DNA of 64,000 nucleotides from Propionicimonas sp. (GTDB lineage Bacteria; Actinomycetota; Actinomycetes; Propionibacteriales; Propionibacteriaceae). The translations under genes and the position numbers were made by a program. Below, one piece after another: positions 45,329 through 54,270 of the stretch. The stretch is from positions 248,001 to 312,000 of the forward strand of contig VMSW01000005.1 of the NCBI GenBank assembly GCA_013791955.1. Reading direction: 5' to 3'. Under the pieces are notes generated by a model that did not search any database, was not told the origin of the DNA, and saw only the letters and a program-made list of their open reading frames with translations. Numbering within the stretch: position 1 is the first letter of the stretch; each line of letters opens with the position of its first letter.

Positions 45329-46390
45329 TCACTTGATCGAATCGACCGCAGTCTTGACCTTGGCCTGCAAAGTGGCCGACAGCGGAGCAGAGCCAGCTGA
45401 AGCGGCCGCAGCCTGCTGGCCGTCAGCGGAGGCGATGTAGCCGACGTAGGACTTCACCAGCTTGGCCACGCTAGCGTCCTTGTAGGTCTCGCAGACGATT
45501 GCATAGGAGACCAGAACGGCCGGGTAGGCGCCGCCAGTGGTGCGATCCAGCTTGTAGGCCAGGTCGTTGGCGGAGCGGCCGGGGACGGTCTTGGAGGCAT
45601 CCAAGATCGCGGCGGCGGCCTCAGCGGTGGGCTTGAGCGGCTTGCCGTTGACCAACAGGTCGGCGATGCCGACGTTCTTGGCGGCCGAGGCGTCGGCGTA
45701 GCCGATGGTGCCGGTGCCGTTGGCGACCGCGCCGACCACGCCGGAGGTGCCGTTGGCAGCCTCGCCACCGAAGGCGGCGGGCCAGGTGTCGGAGGCCGAC
45801 TCGGTCCACACCGACGGGGCCAGCTGGGCCATGGTGTCGGTGAAGTTGTTGGTGGTACCGGAGTCGTCAGCGCGGTGCACCGCGGTGATCGCCAGGTCGG
45901 GCAGCTTGGCCTTCGGGTTGAGCTTGGCGATGGCCGCGTCGTTCCAGTTCTTGATCTTGCCGGTGAAGATGCTGGCCAACGTGGCCTCGTCCAGGGCCAG
46001 GGAATCCACACCGTCGAGCTTGTAGATCACTGCGATCGGCGAGACGTAGATCGGCAGGTTGAGGGCATTGGAGGTGGCAGCGCAGCCGGCAAACTTGCCC
46101 GCGCCCATCTCTTCGTCCTTGAACGCACGGTCGGAGCCAGCGAACTGAGCCGCGCCGGCGATGAACGCCGAGCGACCCGCGCCGGAGCCATCGGGGGCGT
46201 AGTTCACGGTGACGCCAGTGTTGGCGGTCTGGAAGGCGGCAACCCACTTTTCCTGGGCGGCCTTCTGAGAGGAGGCGCCCTTGCCGGTGAGGGTGGTGGT
46301 GGAAGCCCCGCCCTCGTTGGCCGCGCAACCGGCGAATGCCAGAGTGGAGGCCGTCACCAGGGCGGCGGCGCTGATCAGCTTGGTTTTCAC
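45329..46390 (-). CDS. pstS: Phosphate-binding lipoprotein PstS
   Basis: Extracellular phosphate receptor of the Pst system. The 353-aa protein has a lipobox LAFAGC (Cys22), then TLTGKGASSQKAAQEKWVAAF and YAPDGSGAGRSAF, which carry phosphate-binding Ser and Arg residues, and later VHRADDSGTTNNFTDTM. A PHO box sits about 85 bp upstream, so the operon should be induced by phosphate starvation through PhoP/RegX3. Confidence 0.96.
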   Translation of the reverse strand: MKTKLISAAALVTASTLAFAGCAANEGGASTTTLTGKGASSQKAAQEKWVAAFQTANTGVTVNYAPDGSGAGRSAFIAGAAQFAGSDRAFKDEEMGAGKFAGCAATSNALNLPIYVSPIAVIYKLDGVDSLALDEATLASIFTGKIKNWNDAAIAKLNPKAKLPDLAITAVHRADDSGTTNNFTDTMAQLAPSVWTESASDTWPAAFGGEAANGTSGVVGAVANGTGTIGYADASAAKNVGIADLLVNGKPLKPTAEAAAAILDASKTVPGRSANDLAYKLDRTTGGAYPAVLVSYAIVCETYKDASVAKLVKSYVGYIASADGQQAAAASAGSAPLSATLQAKVKTAVDSIK

Positions 46391-46474
46391 GCTGTTCCTT
46401 CGTATCGAAGTCGAAAGAGCTTTCTGCTCTAGGACTGACGCTAGATAGTCGGCGTGAGCGGGCCGGGACCGCTT

Positions 46475-46492
46475 GGTGAACGGAAGGTGAAT
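46475..46492 (-). promoter_or_regulatory. PHO box upstream of pstS
   Basis: Minus strand: ATTCACCTTCC-GTTCACC, two direct repeats of the GTTCACC type exactly 11 nt apart (46475-46481 and 46486-46492). This is the PhoP-binding direct-repeat layout known from Streptomyces. A possible -10 (TAGCGT) lies near 46438-46443. Confidence 0.8.
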
Positions 46493-46548
46493 TCGTACCC
46501 AAAAGTTCGTCTGTGAGGTAGTGGACCGCTATCTGTGAGCACGTGCAA

Positions 46549-46554
46549 TAGCAT
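46549..46554 (+). promoter_or_regulatory. -10 element of a leaderless promoter
   Basis: TAGCAT followed by GACTTCC (7 nt) and then ATG at 46562. Confidence 0.55.
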
Positions 46555-46561
46555 GACTTCC

Positions 46562-47590
46562 ATGGAAGACGGCCAGTTTCGACCCACCCCAGGCCGCCGG
46601 GTGCCAACAGTCACCGATGTTGCCCGACGTGCTGGCGTCTCGGCGATGACGGTGTCTCGGGTGATCAACCAGCAGGCTCGAGTCGCTGACGACACCCGCG
46701 AGCGAGTGCTGGTGGCCATGCGCGAACTCGACTTCCGCCCCAACCTGATGGCTCAAGGATTGGCCAGTGGCCGCTCCCGCACGATCGGCGTCCTGACCGA
46801 AGACACCACCTTGTGGGGCCCCAGCGCGGCCCTGCACGGCATCGAGTTGGCTGCTGGGGCGCGCGGCTACGCAGTCACCATCACCCACCTGACTGAGAGC
46901 GGTCCGGACGCGGTGGTGCGCGGCGCCAACCTCATGCGGTCGCGCTCATCTGAAGGCATGGTGCTGGTTCAGCCCAGAATGACCGCCAACGGTGAAGCGC
47001 TGCCAGCGGGCCTGCCGCCGATGGTGGCGATTCACGCAGGCATGCAGGGCGACTACCCGTTGGTAGGCGTCAACCAGGGCCTGGGCGCCAGGATGGCCAC
47101 CGATCACCTGCTCGCGCTGGGGCACCGCACCGTCCATCACCTCGCCGGGCCGGAGAACTGGTACGAGAGCGTGGAGCGCGAAGCGGGCTGGCGCAAGGCG
47201 CTCTCCGATGCCGGCGCCGAAGTGCCGGATCCGATTCGCGGCGACTGGAGTGCCACCTCCGGCTATGAAGCAGGAGTTCAACTGCTCGACCGTAGCGACG
47301 TCACCGCGATCTTCTGCGCCAACGACGAGATGGCTTTGGGCCTACTGCATGCCGCGCACGAGCGGGGTATTCAGTGCCCGGAGCGCCTCAGCCTGGTCGG
47401 TTTCGATGATGCTCCGATGTCGGCCTTCTTCACCCCGTCGCTAACGACCATCCGGCAGGATTTCAACGAAATCGGACGCCTGAGCGTGCAGCTGCTGATC
47501 GACATGATCGAATCTGGCAACACCAATCCGGCTCACATTGCCTTGGAGCCGACCCTGGTGGTTCGCCAAAGCACCGCCCCGCCAGCCTGA
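46562..47590 (+). CDS. LacI-family transcriptional regulator
   Basis: A 342-aa repressor-type regulator. The N-terminal helix-turn-helix is TVTDVARRAGVSAMTVSRVI, followed by the hinge RPNLMAQGLASGRS and a periplasmic-binding-like sensor domain (CANDEMALGLLHAAHERG, then LSLVGFDDAP). The ligand is probably a sugar but is unknown; no sugar transporter is adjacent. Divergent from pstS with 171 bp between. The ATG at 46562 is preferred over GTG 46535 because of the leaderless promoter. Confidence 0.9.
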   Translation: MEDGQFRPTPGRRVPTVTDVARRAGVSAMTVSRVINQQARVADDTRERVLVAMRELDFRPNLMAQGLASGRSRTIGVLTEDTTLWGPSAALHGIELAAGARGYAVTITHLTESGPDAVVRGANLMRSRSSEGMVLVQPRMTANGEALPAGLPPMVAIHAGMQGDYPLVGVNQGLGARMATDHLLALGHRTVHHLAGPENWYESVEREAGWRKALSDAGAEVPDPIRGDWSATSGYEAGVQLLDRSDVTAIFCANDEMALGLLHAAHERGIQCPERLSLVGFDDAPMSAFFTPSLTTIRQDFNEIGRLSVQLLIDMIESGNTNPAHIALEPTLVVRQSTAPPA

Positions 47591-47600
47591 GACCAGCACT

Positions 47601-47660
47601 CAGAGCACTGGCCTTCAGAGCACGGGCCTTCAGAGCACTGGCCTTCAGAGCACTGGCTTG
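47601..47660. repeat. Four tandem 15-bp repeats at a convergent gene junction
   Basis: Copies of CAGAGCACTGGCCTT start at 47601, 47616, 47631 and 47646, the second with one substitution and the last diverging at its end. The last copy encodes the C-terminus of MutT1, whose stop is at 47645-47647. Confidence 0.9.
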
Positions 47661-48532
47661 TGCATCTCCAAAGCCACGACTTTCCCGGACGGGGCGAGGT
47701 GGGCGATCAATGCCGCCGCCGGGGACAGTGAATGCGGCTCGATGCCCACTCCGGCCAGCATCGCCGGCAATACCGGACGGTGGCCGCAGACCACCGTCGG
47801 CACGCCACTGGTGGCGGTCTCGGCGGCCAGTTTGCGTAGCTGCTTGGTGACGGTCTTCGGGTCCGGAACGCCAGCTTCCTCAGTGAACGCGGCGCGCGCG
47901 TCCACCTCCAGCTCATGGGCCTTGGCAAACGGCCGCACCGTTCTGAGGCACCGGGTTGCCGTCGAAGTGACAATCCGTCGCACGCCGTAGGCGTCCAACA
48001 GCGGAATGACCGCCTTACTCTGCAGTTGGCCGCGCGGGTCGAGCCCACGCTCGTGATCGGGGCGACCGCGCCATTCCGATCTCGACAGCGCCTTCGCGTG
48101 CCGCAGGATCACCAGCGGGGTGGTGGCCGGCAGGTTCACCGCCTGGCGGATCACTTCGCGTTCGTCGGCGTAGGAGTCTTGACGCAGGGCGTCCTTCAAC
48201 CGGAACCAGGCGGCCTGATCAACCTCGCTGTTTGGCTTGTGCTTGCGCTCGCCCACCAGGTGGCCCACCCAGTAGGTGACCGCTTTCACCCCGCCGCCCA
48301 CCGGATAGGTGATTTCGGTGATCGGCAGGCCCAAGCGGGTGCTAATCGAAGACTCCTCGTCGGTTTCGCGCACGGCGCAGGCGGCCAGGTACTCCCCGGT
48401 CTCCAACTTGCCTTTGGGCAGCGTCCAGTCGTCGTAGCGGGGCCGGTGCACCAACAGCACCTCTGGGCTGGTAGCGCCGATGCGCAGCGTCACGGTGCCA
48501 GCGGCAACGATCCGTTTGACTAGTTCGGTCAT
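47645..48532 (-). CDS. mutT1: MutT1-type Nudix hydrolase fused to a histidine phosphatase domain
   Basis: A 295-aa two-domain protein. The N-terminal Nudix domain has GKLETGEYLAACAVRETDEE. The C-terminal SixA-like phosphatase has LVILRHAKALSRSEWRG and VVCGHRPVLP. This arrangement matches mycobacterial MutT1, which sanitises 8-oxo-dGTP and hydrolyses dinucleoside polyphosphates. The mycobacterial gene is also next to ppk. The ATG lies 4 nt after the ppk stop, so they are co-translated. Confidence 0.92.
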   Translation of the reverse strand: MTELVKRIVAAGTVTLRIGATSPEVLLVHRPRYDDWTLPKGKLETGEYLAACAVRETDEESSISTRLGLPITEITYPVGGGVKAVTYWVGHLVGERKHKPNSEVDQAAWFRLKDALRQDSYADEREVIRQAVNLPATTPLVILRHAKALSRSEWRGRPDHERGLDPRGQLQSKAVIPLLDAYGVRRIVTSTATRCLRTVRPFAKAHELEVDARAAFTEEAGVPDPKTVTKQLRKLAAETATSGVPTVVCGHRPVLPAMLAGVGIEPHSLSPAAALIAHLAPSGKVVALEMHKPVL

Positions 48533-48536
48533 GGCT

Positions 48537-51509
48537 TCAGCGCTCTAGGGCGCGACGCTGGCCCATCTGGGAGATCATGTGCTCCTGCATATCGAGCAGT
48601 GGCTCGCCTTCGGCGTTGGTGGTGTGCTGACGCCAGTCTTCGCCGTCCAGCCACCAGGCGGCCGTGCCCTCGTCGAAGGCCTGGTCGAAGAGCTGCTCGA
48701 TCTGGGCAATGTGGGCTGGATTGGCCAGGCCGACGATCACCTCGACCCGGCGATCGAGGTTGCGGTGCATCAGGTCTGCCGACCCGATGCCGACCTGGGG
48801 ATGACCCCCGTTGGCGAACCAGAACAGCCGACTGTGCTCGAGAAAGCGACCCAGGATGCTGCGCACCCGAATGTTGTCGCTCACCCCGGGAATCCCGGGA
48901 CGGACCGCGCAGATGCCACGCACCCAGAGGTCAACCGGCACGCCCGCCTGGGAGGCCCGGTAAAGGGCATCGGTGATGGTCTCATCGACGATCGAGTTCA
49001 ACTTGAGTCGGATGCCGGCGGGCAACCCGGCCCGGTGGTTGTTGATCTCCCGGTTGATCGCCGAGATCAGGCCCTTGCGCACTGAGTGCGGTGCCACCAG
49101 CAGCCGACGGTAGCTCGTCTCCTGCGACATGCCGGAGAGATGGTTGAACAGCTTGGCGACGTCCTCGGTGATCACCGCGTTGGAGGTGAGTAGGCCCATG
49201 TCTTCGTAGAGCCGGGCGGTCTTGGGGTTGTAGTTGCCGGTGCCGATGTGGCAGTAGCGACGCAGTCCGGCTGGCTCCTCGCGCACGACCAGCGACAGCT
49301 TGCAGTGGGTCTTCAGGCCCAGCACCCCGTAGACAACATGGCAGCCAGCCTTCTCCAGCTTGCGGGCCCAGGCGATGTTGGCCTGCTCGTCAAAGCGGGC
49401 CTTGATCTCGACCAGCGCCAACACCTGCTTGCCGGCCCGGGCAGCCTCGATCAGGGCATCGATGATCGGGGAATCGCCGGAGGTGCGATACAGGGTTTGC
49501 TTGATCGCCAGCACAGCCGGATCAGCGGCGGCCTGCTCGATGAACCGCTGCACGCTGGTGGCAAAGGAGTCATAGGGATGCTGCAGCAACACATCGCGGC
49601 TCTTCAGCGCCGCGAACATATCGGCCGGCTGGGCGGTCTCCACCTTGGCCAGCTCGGGGTGGGTCTTGGGCAGGAAGGAGGGGTACTTCAGCGAATCGCG
49701 GTTCAGGTCGGCCAGGGAGAACAGGCCGCGCAGGTCGAGCGGACGGGGCAGCTTGAACACTTCACCCTCGTCGATATCGAGCTCGCTGATGAGCAGCTCC
49801 AACATGCCTTCGTTGATATCGGCCTCGACCTCGAGCCGCACTGGCGGGCGTCCGGTCTTGCGACGAAGCAGCTCCTTCTCCAGGGCGAACAGCAGGTTTT
49901 CGGCGTCGTCCTCTTCAACTTCGACATCTTCGTTGCGGGTGACCCGGAAGGTGCTGTGCGCCACGATCTCCATGCCGGAGAACAGCTGGCCCAGATGTGG
50001 GGCGATCACTTCTTCCAGCGGGATGAACCGGTCATTGCCCAGCGAAACGAAGCGGCTCAGGATGGTGGGCACCTTCACCCGGGCGAACTGGCGCACGCCG
50101 GTGGTGGGATTCATCACCAGCACCGCCAGGTTCACACTCAGCCCGGAAATGTAGGGGAACGGGTGGGACGGGTCGACGGCCAGCGGGGTGAGGACGGGGA
50201 AGATCCGGTTCTCGAACAACGCGGTCATCTTCTGGCGTTCTTCGTCGTTGAGTTCGGTCCAAGCCAGAATCTGGATGCCGTTTGCGGCCAGTTCGGGCCG
50301 GATCTCGTCGGCGAATACTCGCGTGACCTCGTTCACCAGGTCGCGGGTGCGGTCGAGGATGGTTTCCATCAGAGCGCCGGGCATCATGCCGGAGTTGGAC
50401 GGCACAGCCACCCCGGCGGCAATCCGGCGCTTCAGGCCGGCCACCCGCACCATGAAGAACTCGTCGAGGTTGCCGGAGAAGATGGCCAGGAACCGAGCTC
50501 GTTCCAGTAGCGGCACCCGCTTGGAGTCGCGGGCCAGATCGAGCACTCGCTCGTTGAAGGCCAGCCAGCTGAGTTCGCGGTCGTTGTAGCGGTCGGCAGG
50601 AAGATCAGGCAGGCCCTCAGCGTGTTCGTCAAGGTCGACGTGGCCGTCGGTGAACGTCATTGACTGCTCCTGCTGCATCGATTCGTAGAAGACGTCGCGG
50701 TGTGCCTCGATGAACCCCGCGCGCTCATACATTCTTATCGCGATCTCGTCTGCGCTGTCGACGTAGAGCTCAACGGTGGGCAAACCCTTGGCGGCAAGGT
50801 GAGACATGCCAGCCTCCAGCAGCGCTTTGCCGTAGCCGCGTCCCTGCGCTCGCGGTGCCACGGCGACCACGTACACCTCGCCGCTGTTGGCGGCAGTCTT
50901 GGTCCAGTGAAAGCCAGCCAGGCCGTCAGCATCGAAGCCGAGGATCAGCCCGTTCGGATCGAACCAGTCCTCGGCCATCCGGGTGGCCAGGCCGGCTGCG
51001 TCCAGGGACCCCTGTTCGTGGTGGTGGGCGAAAGCGGCGGCGTTGACGGCCAGCAACTCGGCGGCATCGGTTGGTCGATAGCCGCGCAGGCTCAATCCGT
51101 CGGCTTCGGTGGCCTCAGGTAGCCCGGCCAGCGGACGCGACATCACCAGCAGGCTACGAGCGGGCCGCAAGCCGAGGCTGGTGGCAAAGCCGCGGGCCGG
51201 TTCGAGATCGCCGAAGGCCCAGATGCCGACCTTCTCGGGGTCGGGAAGCTCACGCCAGAGTTTGGTGCCCACTCCACGGCGGCGCCACCCGGGATCGACC
51301 ACGAGTTGCACTGTGGCCAGGGCCGGTTGCCAGTTCAGGTAGCCGATCAGTTCGGTGCCTTCGCTGACCAGGACGTGCCGGGAGTTGGCGTCGGCCAGTG
51401 AAAACTGGGCTACCTCATTGAGGGGAACCACCCCGTCGAAGTCGGCGGCCCGGCCGCCCAGTGCGCGCACAGCGGCTGCTTGGTCTGAGGTGAGTTGGTG
51501 GGTCCACAC
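48537..51509 (-). CDS. Fusion of mycothiol synthase (MshD) and polyphosphate kinase (PPK1)
   Basis: One uninterrupted 990-aa frame. Residues 1 to about 283 are a tandem-GNAT mycothiol synthase, with acetyl-CoA loops [14 protein letters not shown] and [24 protein letters not shown] and a normal MshD end [17 protein letters not shown]. From about residue 284 (ATG at 50660) begins a full-length PPK1 of about 707 aa ([18 protein letters not shown]; autophosphorylation His in [39 protein letters not shown]). MshD acetylates the cysteinyl intermediate of mycothiol; PPK makes polyphosphate from ATP. No stop separates them. GTG 51509 is supported by a TAGCCT hexamer. Upstream is a GlnR-like gene, as next to mshD in mycobacteria. 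Confidence 0.9.
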   Translation of the reverse strand: MWTHQLTSDQAAAVRALGGRAADFDGVVPLNEVAQFSLADANSRHVLVSEGTELIGYLNWQPALATVQLVVDPGWRRRGVGTKLWRELPDPEKVGIWAFGDLEPARGFATSLGLRPARSLLVMSRPLAGLPEATEADGLSLRGYRPTDAAELLAVNAAAFAHHHEQGSLDAAGLATRMAEDWFDPNGLILGFDADGLAGFHWTKTAANSGEVYVVAVAPRAQGRGYGKALLEAGMSHLAAKGLPTVELYVDSADEIAIRMYERAGFIEAHRDVFYESMQQEQSMTFTDGHVDLDEHAEGLPDLPADRYNDRELSWLAFNERVLDLARDSKRVPLLERARFLAIFSGNLDEFFMVRVAGLKRRIAAGVAVPSNSGMMPGALMETILDRTRDLVNEVTRVFADEIRPELAANGIQILAWTELNDEERQKMTALFENRIFPVLTPLAVDPSHPFPYISGLSVNLAVLVMNPTTGVRQFARVKVPTILSRFVSLGNDRFIPLEEVIAPHLGQLFSGMEIVAHSTFRVTRNEDVEVEEDDAENLLFALEKELLRRKTGRPPVRLEVEADINEGMLELLISELDIDEGEVFKLPRPLDLRGLFSLADLNRDSLKYPSFLPKTHPELAKVETAQPADMFAALKSRDVLLQHPYDSFATSVQRFIEQAAADPAVLAIKQTLYRTSGDSPIIDALIEAARAGKQVLALVEIKARFDEQANIAWARKLEKAGCHVVYGVLGLKTHCKLSLVVREEPAGLRRYCHIGTGNYNPKTARLYEDMGLLTSNAVITEDVAKLFNHLSGMSQETSYRRLLVAPHSVRKGLISAINREINNHRAGLPAGIRLKLNSIVDETITDALYRASQAGVPVDLWVRGICAVRPGIPGVSDNIRVRSILGRFLEHSRLFWFANGGHPQVGIGSADLMHRNLDRRVEVIVGLANPAHIAQIEQLFDQAFDEGTAAWWLDGEDWRQHTTNAEGEPLLDMQEHMISQMGQRRALER
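50658..50671 (-). promoter_or_regulatory. Internal ribosome binding site and start for stand-alone PPK
   Basis: Minus strand AGGAG (50671-50667), then 6 nt, then ATG (50660-50658), at the exact point where the PPK1 homology begins. It would allow translation of a separate 707-aa PPK from the fusion mRNA. Confidence 0.65.
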
Positions 51510-51516
51510 CCTGGCA

Positions 51517-51522
51517 AGGCTA
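51517..51522 (-). promoter_or_regulatory. -10 element of a leaderless promoter (mshD-ppk)
   Basis: Minus strand TAGCCT, then TGCCAGG (7 nt), then GTG ending at 51509. Confidence 0.6.
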
Positions 51523-51563
51523 CGGCCAACGGAGGCCTTCGGCACCCGGATCGGGCGTGCGGA

Positions 51564-52241
51564 TTAGCGGCGGCCGGAGCCGTCCGGGGAGAAGCGGTAA
51601 CCGACGTTGCGGACGGTGCCAATGAGGGCTTCGTGTTCGGGGCCGAGCTTGGCGCGCAATCGGCGGACGTGGACGTCCACGGTGCGGGTACCGCCGTAGT
51701 AGTCGTAGCCCCAAACGTCGGCCAGCAAATGCTCCCGGCTGAAGACCCGGCCGGGATGCTGCACGAGGTACTTCAGCAACTCGAACTCGGTGTAGGTCAG
51801 ATCGAGGGCCTCGCCGTCCAACACCACCGAGTAGGCGGCGTCGTCGATCACGATGCCGCCAGCCGAGATCAGACCGTCGTTGGCAGCCGAGGTGGCCAGC
51901 AGGCGGATGCGCGCTTCAAACTCGGCCGGACCAGCGGTGTCGAGCAGCAGATCGGAAAGGCCCCAGTCGGCGGCTACCGCCGCCAGCCCGGATTCGGTGA
52001 GCACCAGCAGCAGCGGAACTGTCGATCCGGAGGACTGGAAGAGCCGGGCCATCATCCGGGCGCCAGCCAGGTCAGCGCGTCCGTCCAGCACCACGACATC
52101 GCAGCGAGCCGACTCGGTCAGCGCCTGGGTGTCGGCAGCGACGCCATGAATTGAGTGCGATAGGAGGGCCAAAACGGGCAGCGAGCGCTCCGCGGGCACG
52201 CCATTGGCGACCTCGTTGCTGACCAGCAACAGTTGCGCCAT
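51564..52241 (-). CDS. glnR: GlnR-like OmpR-family regulator
   Basis: A 225-aa orphan response-regulator-like protein with no kinase nearby. The receiver part is divergent: the central Asp is in CDVVVLDGRADL, but the N-terminal acidic pair is missing (AQLLLVSNEV), as in GlnR. The winged helix is LTYTEFELLKYLVQHPGRVF, then TRTVDVHVRRLRAKLG. GlnR controls nitrogen metabolism in actinobacteria, and its gene is adjacent to mshD in mycobacteria. The ATG follows AGGAGGGG. Confidence 0.85.
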   Translation of the reverse strand: MAQLLLVSNEVANGVPAERSLPVLALLSHSIHGVAADTQALTESARCDVVVLDGRADLAGARMMARLFQSSGSTVPLLLVLTESGLAAVAADWGLSDLLLDTAGPAEFEARIRLLATSAANDGLISAGGIVIDDAAYSVVLDGEALDLTYTEFELLKYLVQHPGRVFSREHLLADVWGYDYYGGTRTVDVHVRRLRAKLGPEHEALIGTVRNVGYRFSPDGSGRR

Positions 52242-52324
52242 CACCCCTCCTAAGGCCACCGTACGGGGCAAACTCTAGTGACCCCGCCGCGTTTTGCTGT
52301 ACTTAGGTCCACGGATGGGGCAGT

Positions 52325-52753
52325 TCAGTCGACGTCGATGACCAGCGTCATGGGTCCGTCGTTGACCAAATCGACCGACATCATCGCTCCAAAGCGCCCG
52401 GTTTCCACCTGGGCACCCAGCTCGCGTAGGGCGGCCACGAATGCCTCGACCAGGGGTTCACTGATTGGGGCGGGGGCAGCCTTCGACCAGGACGGTCGCC
52501 GGCCCTTGGCGGTGTCGGCGTAGAGCGTGAACTGGCTGATCACCAACAGCGGTGCGCCGACTTCAGCGCAGGAGGTCTCGCTAGCCAGGATTCGCAGTTG
52601 CCAGATCTTGGTCGCCAGTTTGGTTGCTGTTTGTGCGGTGTCGGTGTGGGTGACCCCAACCAGCACCAACAACCCGGAGGAGTCGATACGGCCAACGACG
52701 CCACCATCGACGCTGACCGAAGCTCGGCTGACTCGTTGCACTACTGCTCGCAC
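52325..52753 (-). CDS. dtd: D-aminoacyl-tRNA deacylase
   Basis: Proofreading enzyme that removes D-amino acids (and glycine) from mischarged tRNAs. The 142-aa protein starts [16 protein letters not shown] and has the active-site segments SQFTLYAD and NDGPMT with the Gly-cisPro motif. GTG 52753 gives the family N-terminus; TTG 52765 would add four residues. Confidence 0.94.
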   Translation of the reverse strand: MRAVVQRVSRASVSVDGGVVGRIDSSGLLVLVGVTHTDTAQTATKLATKIWQLRILASETSCAEVGAPLLVISQFTLYADTAKGRRPSWSKAAPAPISEPLVEAFVAALRELGAQVETGRFGAMMSVDLVNDGPMTLVIDVD

Positions 52754-52804
52754 GGGCCCATCCAATCAGCTTTGGCAGCGCGTAGCCCGACTCAGGTCGG
52801 TCAA

Positions 52805-53575
52805 TCACTTGGAGTCGAGGAGACCAGCCCTGGTGGCCAGGGTGGCGGAGCGCCAGCCATGGAGCCAACACAGCGCGATGCCGACCAAGGCCGCCGCACC
52901 AAGGCCACCGGTGAGAGCGTTGAACGCGACCGCGCCGGCACCGTCCTCAAGGGCTTCGTATTGCACGATCCGGCCGACCGCCCCAGCCAGGCCAGTCAGC
53001 CCGAGCAACCAAGGCAGCAGCATCTTCAACGGGGACGGCGGCGCTGCCGGCACTGCCATTCGTGGCTGCCGCCAACCGACCCAGGCGATGATGGCCAGCC
53101 CGATCGCGCCGCTGAGGTACTGGGCCCACTGATGGCCGGGCCAAGTGCCGCCCAGCGGGTTGGGGTAGGTGACGGCGAGAAAGGCTAGCTGCGTGCTGCC
53201 CCAGCGTCCGGCGTGGGTGAAGGAGTCCCAAAACACGTGCGTGGCAGCGCCGAGCGCGACCGCTAGCGCCACCGTCCACGCTGGCGTTGAGCGCCAACCC
53301 GCCGGACGCCAACGCTCGCGCACCCACGATGGGGCCAGGTCGCCCAACGGGTTGGCCACCGAGCGCCAAAGCACCCACAGGCCCAACCCGATCACCACAT
53401 CGAGACTCACCGTTGCCCACGGTTGATGGGTCCAAGCGCTGATGCCAGATAGGCCGGGCACGTAGTACGGCGCGTCCGGACTCATGCTGCCGGCGGCCAG
53501 GGCGGCCAGCGGCAAGGCCACCCCGAGGCGCCGCAGTGGTAGCACTGCGGCGATGTGGCTTGGCGTGAACGGCAT
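52805..53575 (-). CDS. DUF4184 membrane protein
   Basis: A 256-aa protein with about six membrane helices. The N-terminus PFTPSHIAAVLPL and the segments GSMSPDAPYY and THVFWDSFTHAG carry conserved His and Asp residues typical of DUF4184, a family related in layout to YdjM-like metal-dependent membrane hydrolases. Activity unproven. The start is supported by a leaderless promoter. Confidence 0.82.
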   Translation of the reverse strand: MPFTPSHIAAVLPLRRLGVALPLAALAAGSMSPDAPYYVPGLSGISAWTHQPWATVSLDVVIGLGLWVLWRSVANPLGDLAPSWVRERWRPAGWRSTPAWTVALAVALGAATHVFWDSFTHAGRWGSTQLAFLAVTYPNPLGGTWPGHQWAQYLSGAIGLAIIAWVGWRQPRMAVPAAPPSPLKMLLPWLLGLTGLAGAVGRIVQYEALEDGAGAVAFNALTGGLGAAALVGIALCWLHGWRSATLATRAGLLDSK

Positions 53576-53581
53576 GGTTCA

Positions 53582-53587
53582 AACCTA
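53582..53587 (-). promoter_or_regulatory. -10 element of a leaderless promoter
   Basis: Minus strand TAGGTT, then TGAACC (6 nt), then ATG ending at 53575. Confidence 0.6.
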
Positions 53588-53639
53588 GGTCGCGGCCCCA
53601 AGGCCAGCGCGGCCGGAATGCCGTTGCCGCCCTGGCGGT

Positions 53640-53645
53640 TATGCT
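53640..53645 (+). promoter_or_regulatory. -10 element of a leaderless promoter
   Basis: TATGCT followed by GCACGG (6 nt) and then GTG at 53652. Confidence 0.6.
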
Positions 53646-53651
53646 GCACGG

Positions 53652-53771
53652 GTGCTCAGCCTCGTCCCACTTTCCGTAACCGGATTGGTGCTGTTTACCG
53701 CCTGCCTGGTGTTGGCGGTGTTGGCCGGCTTGGGCATCTATGCCCTGCTGCGCGCCAAACGAGGAGAGTGA
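53652..53771 (+). CDS. 39-residue single-pass membrane microprotein
   Basis: A short frame reading MLSLVPLSVTGLVLFTACLV, then LAVLAGLGIYALLRAKRGE. It is one strongly hydrophobic helix of about 26 residues followed by a basic tail, so it should insert with the C-terminus in the cytoplasm. It starts 6 nt after a TATGCT hexamer. Its last codons contain the GAGGAG ribosome binding site of the next gene, which starts 1 nt after its stop, so the two are co-transcribed. Function unknown; no known family recognised. Confidence 0.65.
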   Translation: MLSLVPLSVTGLVLFTACLVLAVLAGLGIYALLRAKRGE

Positions 53772-53772
53772 A

Positions 53773-54270
53773 ATGGTCTTCGAAATCCCGGCCGATCTGA
53801 ACCCGGCCCTGGTCGGGTTGGCCTGGCTGCGCGGACGTTGGGAAGGCACCGGCTATCGCCAGTGGCCCGGCGAAGAGAAGGTTAGCTACGCCATCCAGAT
53901 CGACTTCGCCGACAACGGTGAGGACTTTCTGCACTATCTGGCCCAGGCCTTTGAAGTCGACGCCGACGGAAAGCCAGCCAAGCCACTGTTCATGGAGACC
54001 GGCTTTTGGCGTCCGCTGGCCGATGGCACCGTGGACGTGATGATGGCCTCGCCGGATGGCTACGCCGAGATTTGGTTCGGCAAGTTGCAGCCCGGGCGCC
54101 TCGATTTGATCACCGACGCGGTCGCCCGCACTCGGGATGCCAAGGTGGCCTACACCGCCGGGCGACGCCTTTACGGCACGGTTGAGGGCAAGCTGATGTT
54201 CTCCTTCGATCGCGCCACCGAGACCGAAGAACTGCAGCCCTACCTCTGGGCGACGCTGGCGCGACGATGA
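53773..54270 (+). CDS. Nitrobindin/FABP-like beta-barrel protein
   Basis: A 165-aa protein of the DUF1794 (THAP4-like, nitrobindin) family. The barrel opens with LAWLRGRWEGTGYRQWPG, the GxWxGxG signature, and continues YAIQIDFADNGEDFLHYL. Family members bind heme and act on peroxynitrite through an axial His near the C-terminus. Here the C-terminal helix reads LQPYLWATLARR without a His, so heme binding is uncertain. Coupled to the downstream ygfZ by an ATGA overlap. Confidence 0.85.
   Translation: MVFEIPADLNPALVGLAWLRGRWEGTGYRQWPGEEKVSYAIQIDFADNGEDFLHYLAQAFEVDADGKPAKPLFMETGFWRPLADGTVDVMMASPDGYAEIWFGKLQPGRLDLITDAVARTRDAKVAYTAGRRLYGTVEGKLMFSFDRATETEELQPYLWATLARR

Noticed and set aside
49248-50510. 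420-codon plus-strand frame opposite ppk
   Set aside because: Antisense to strongly conserved PPK1 sequence and without a ribosome binding site or domain.
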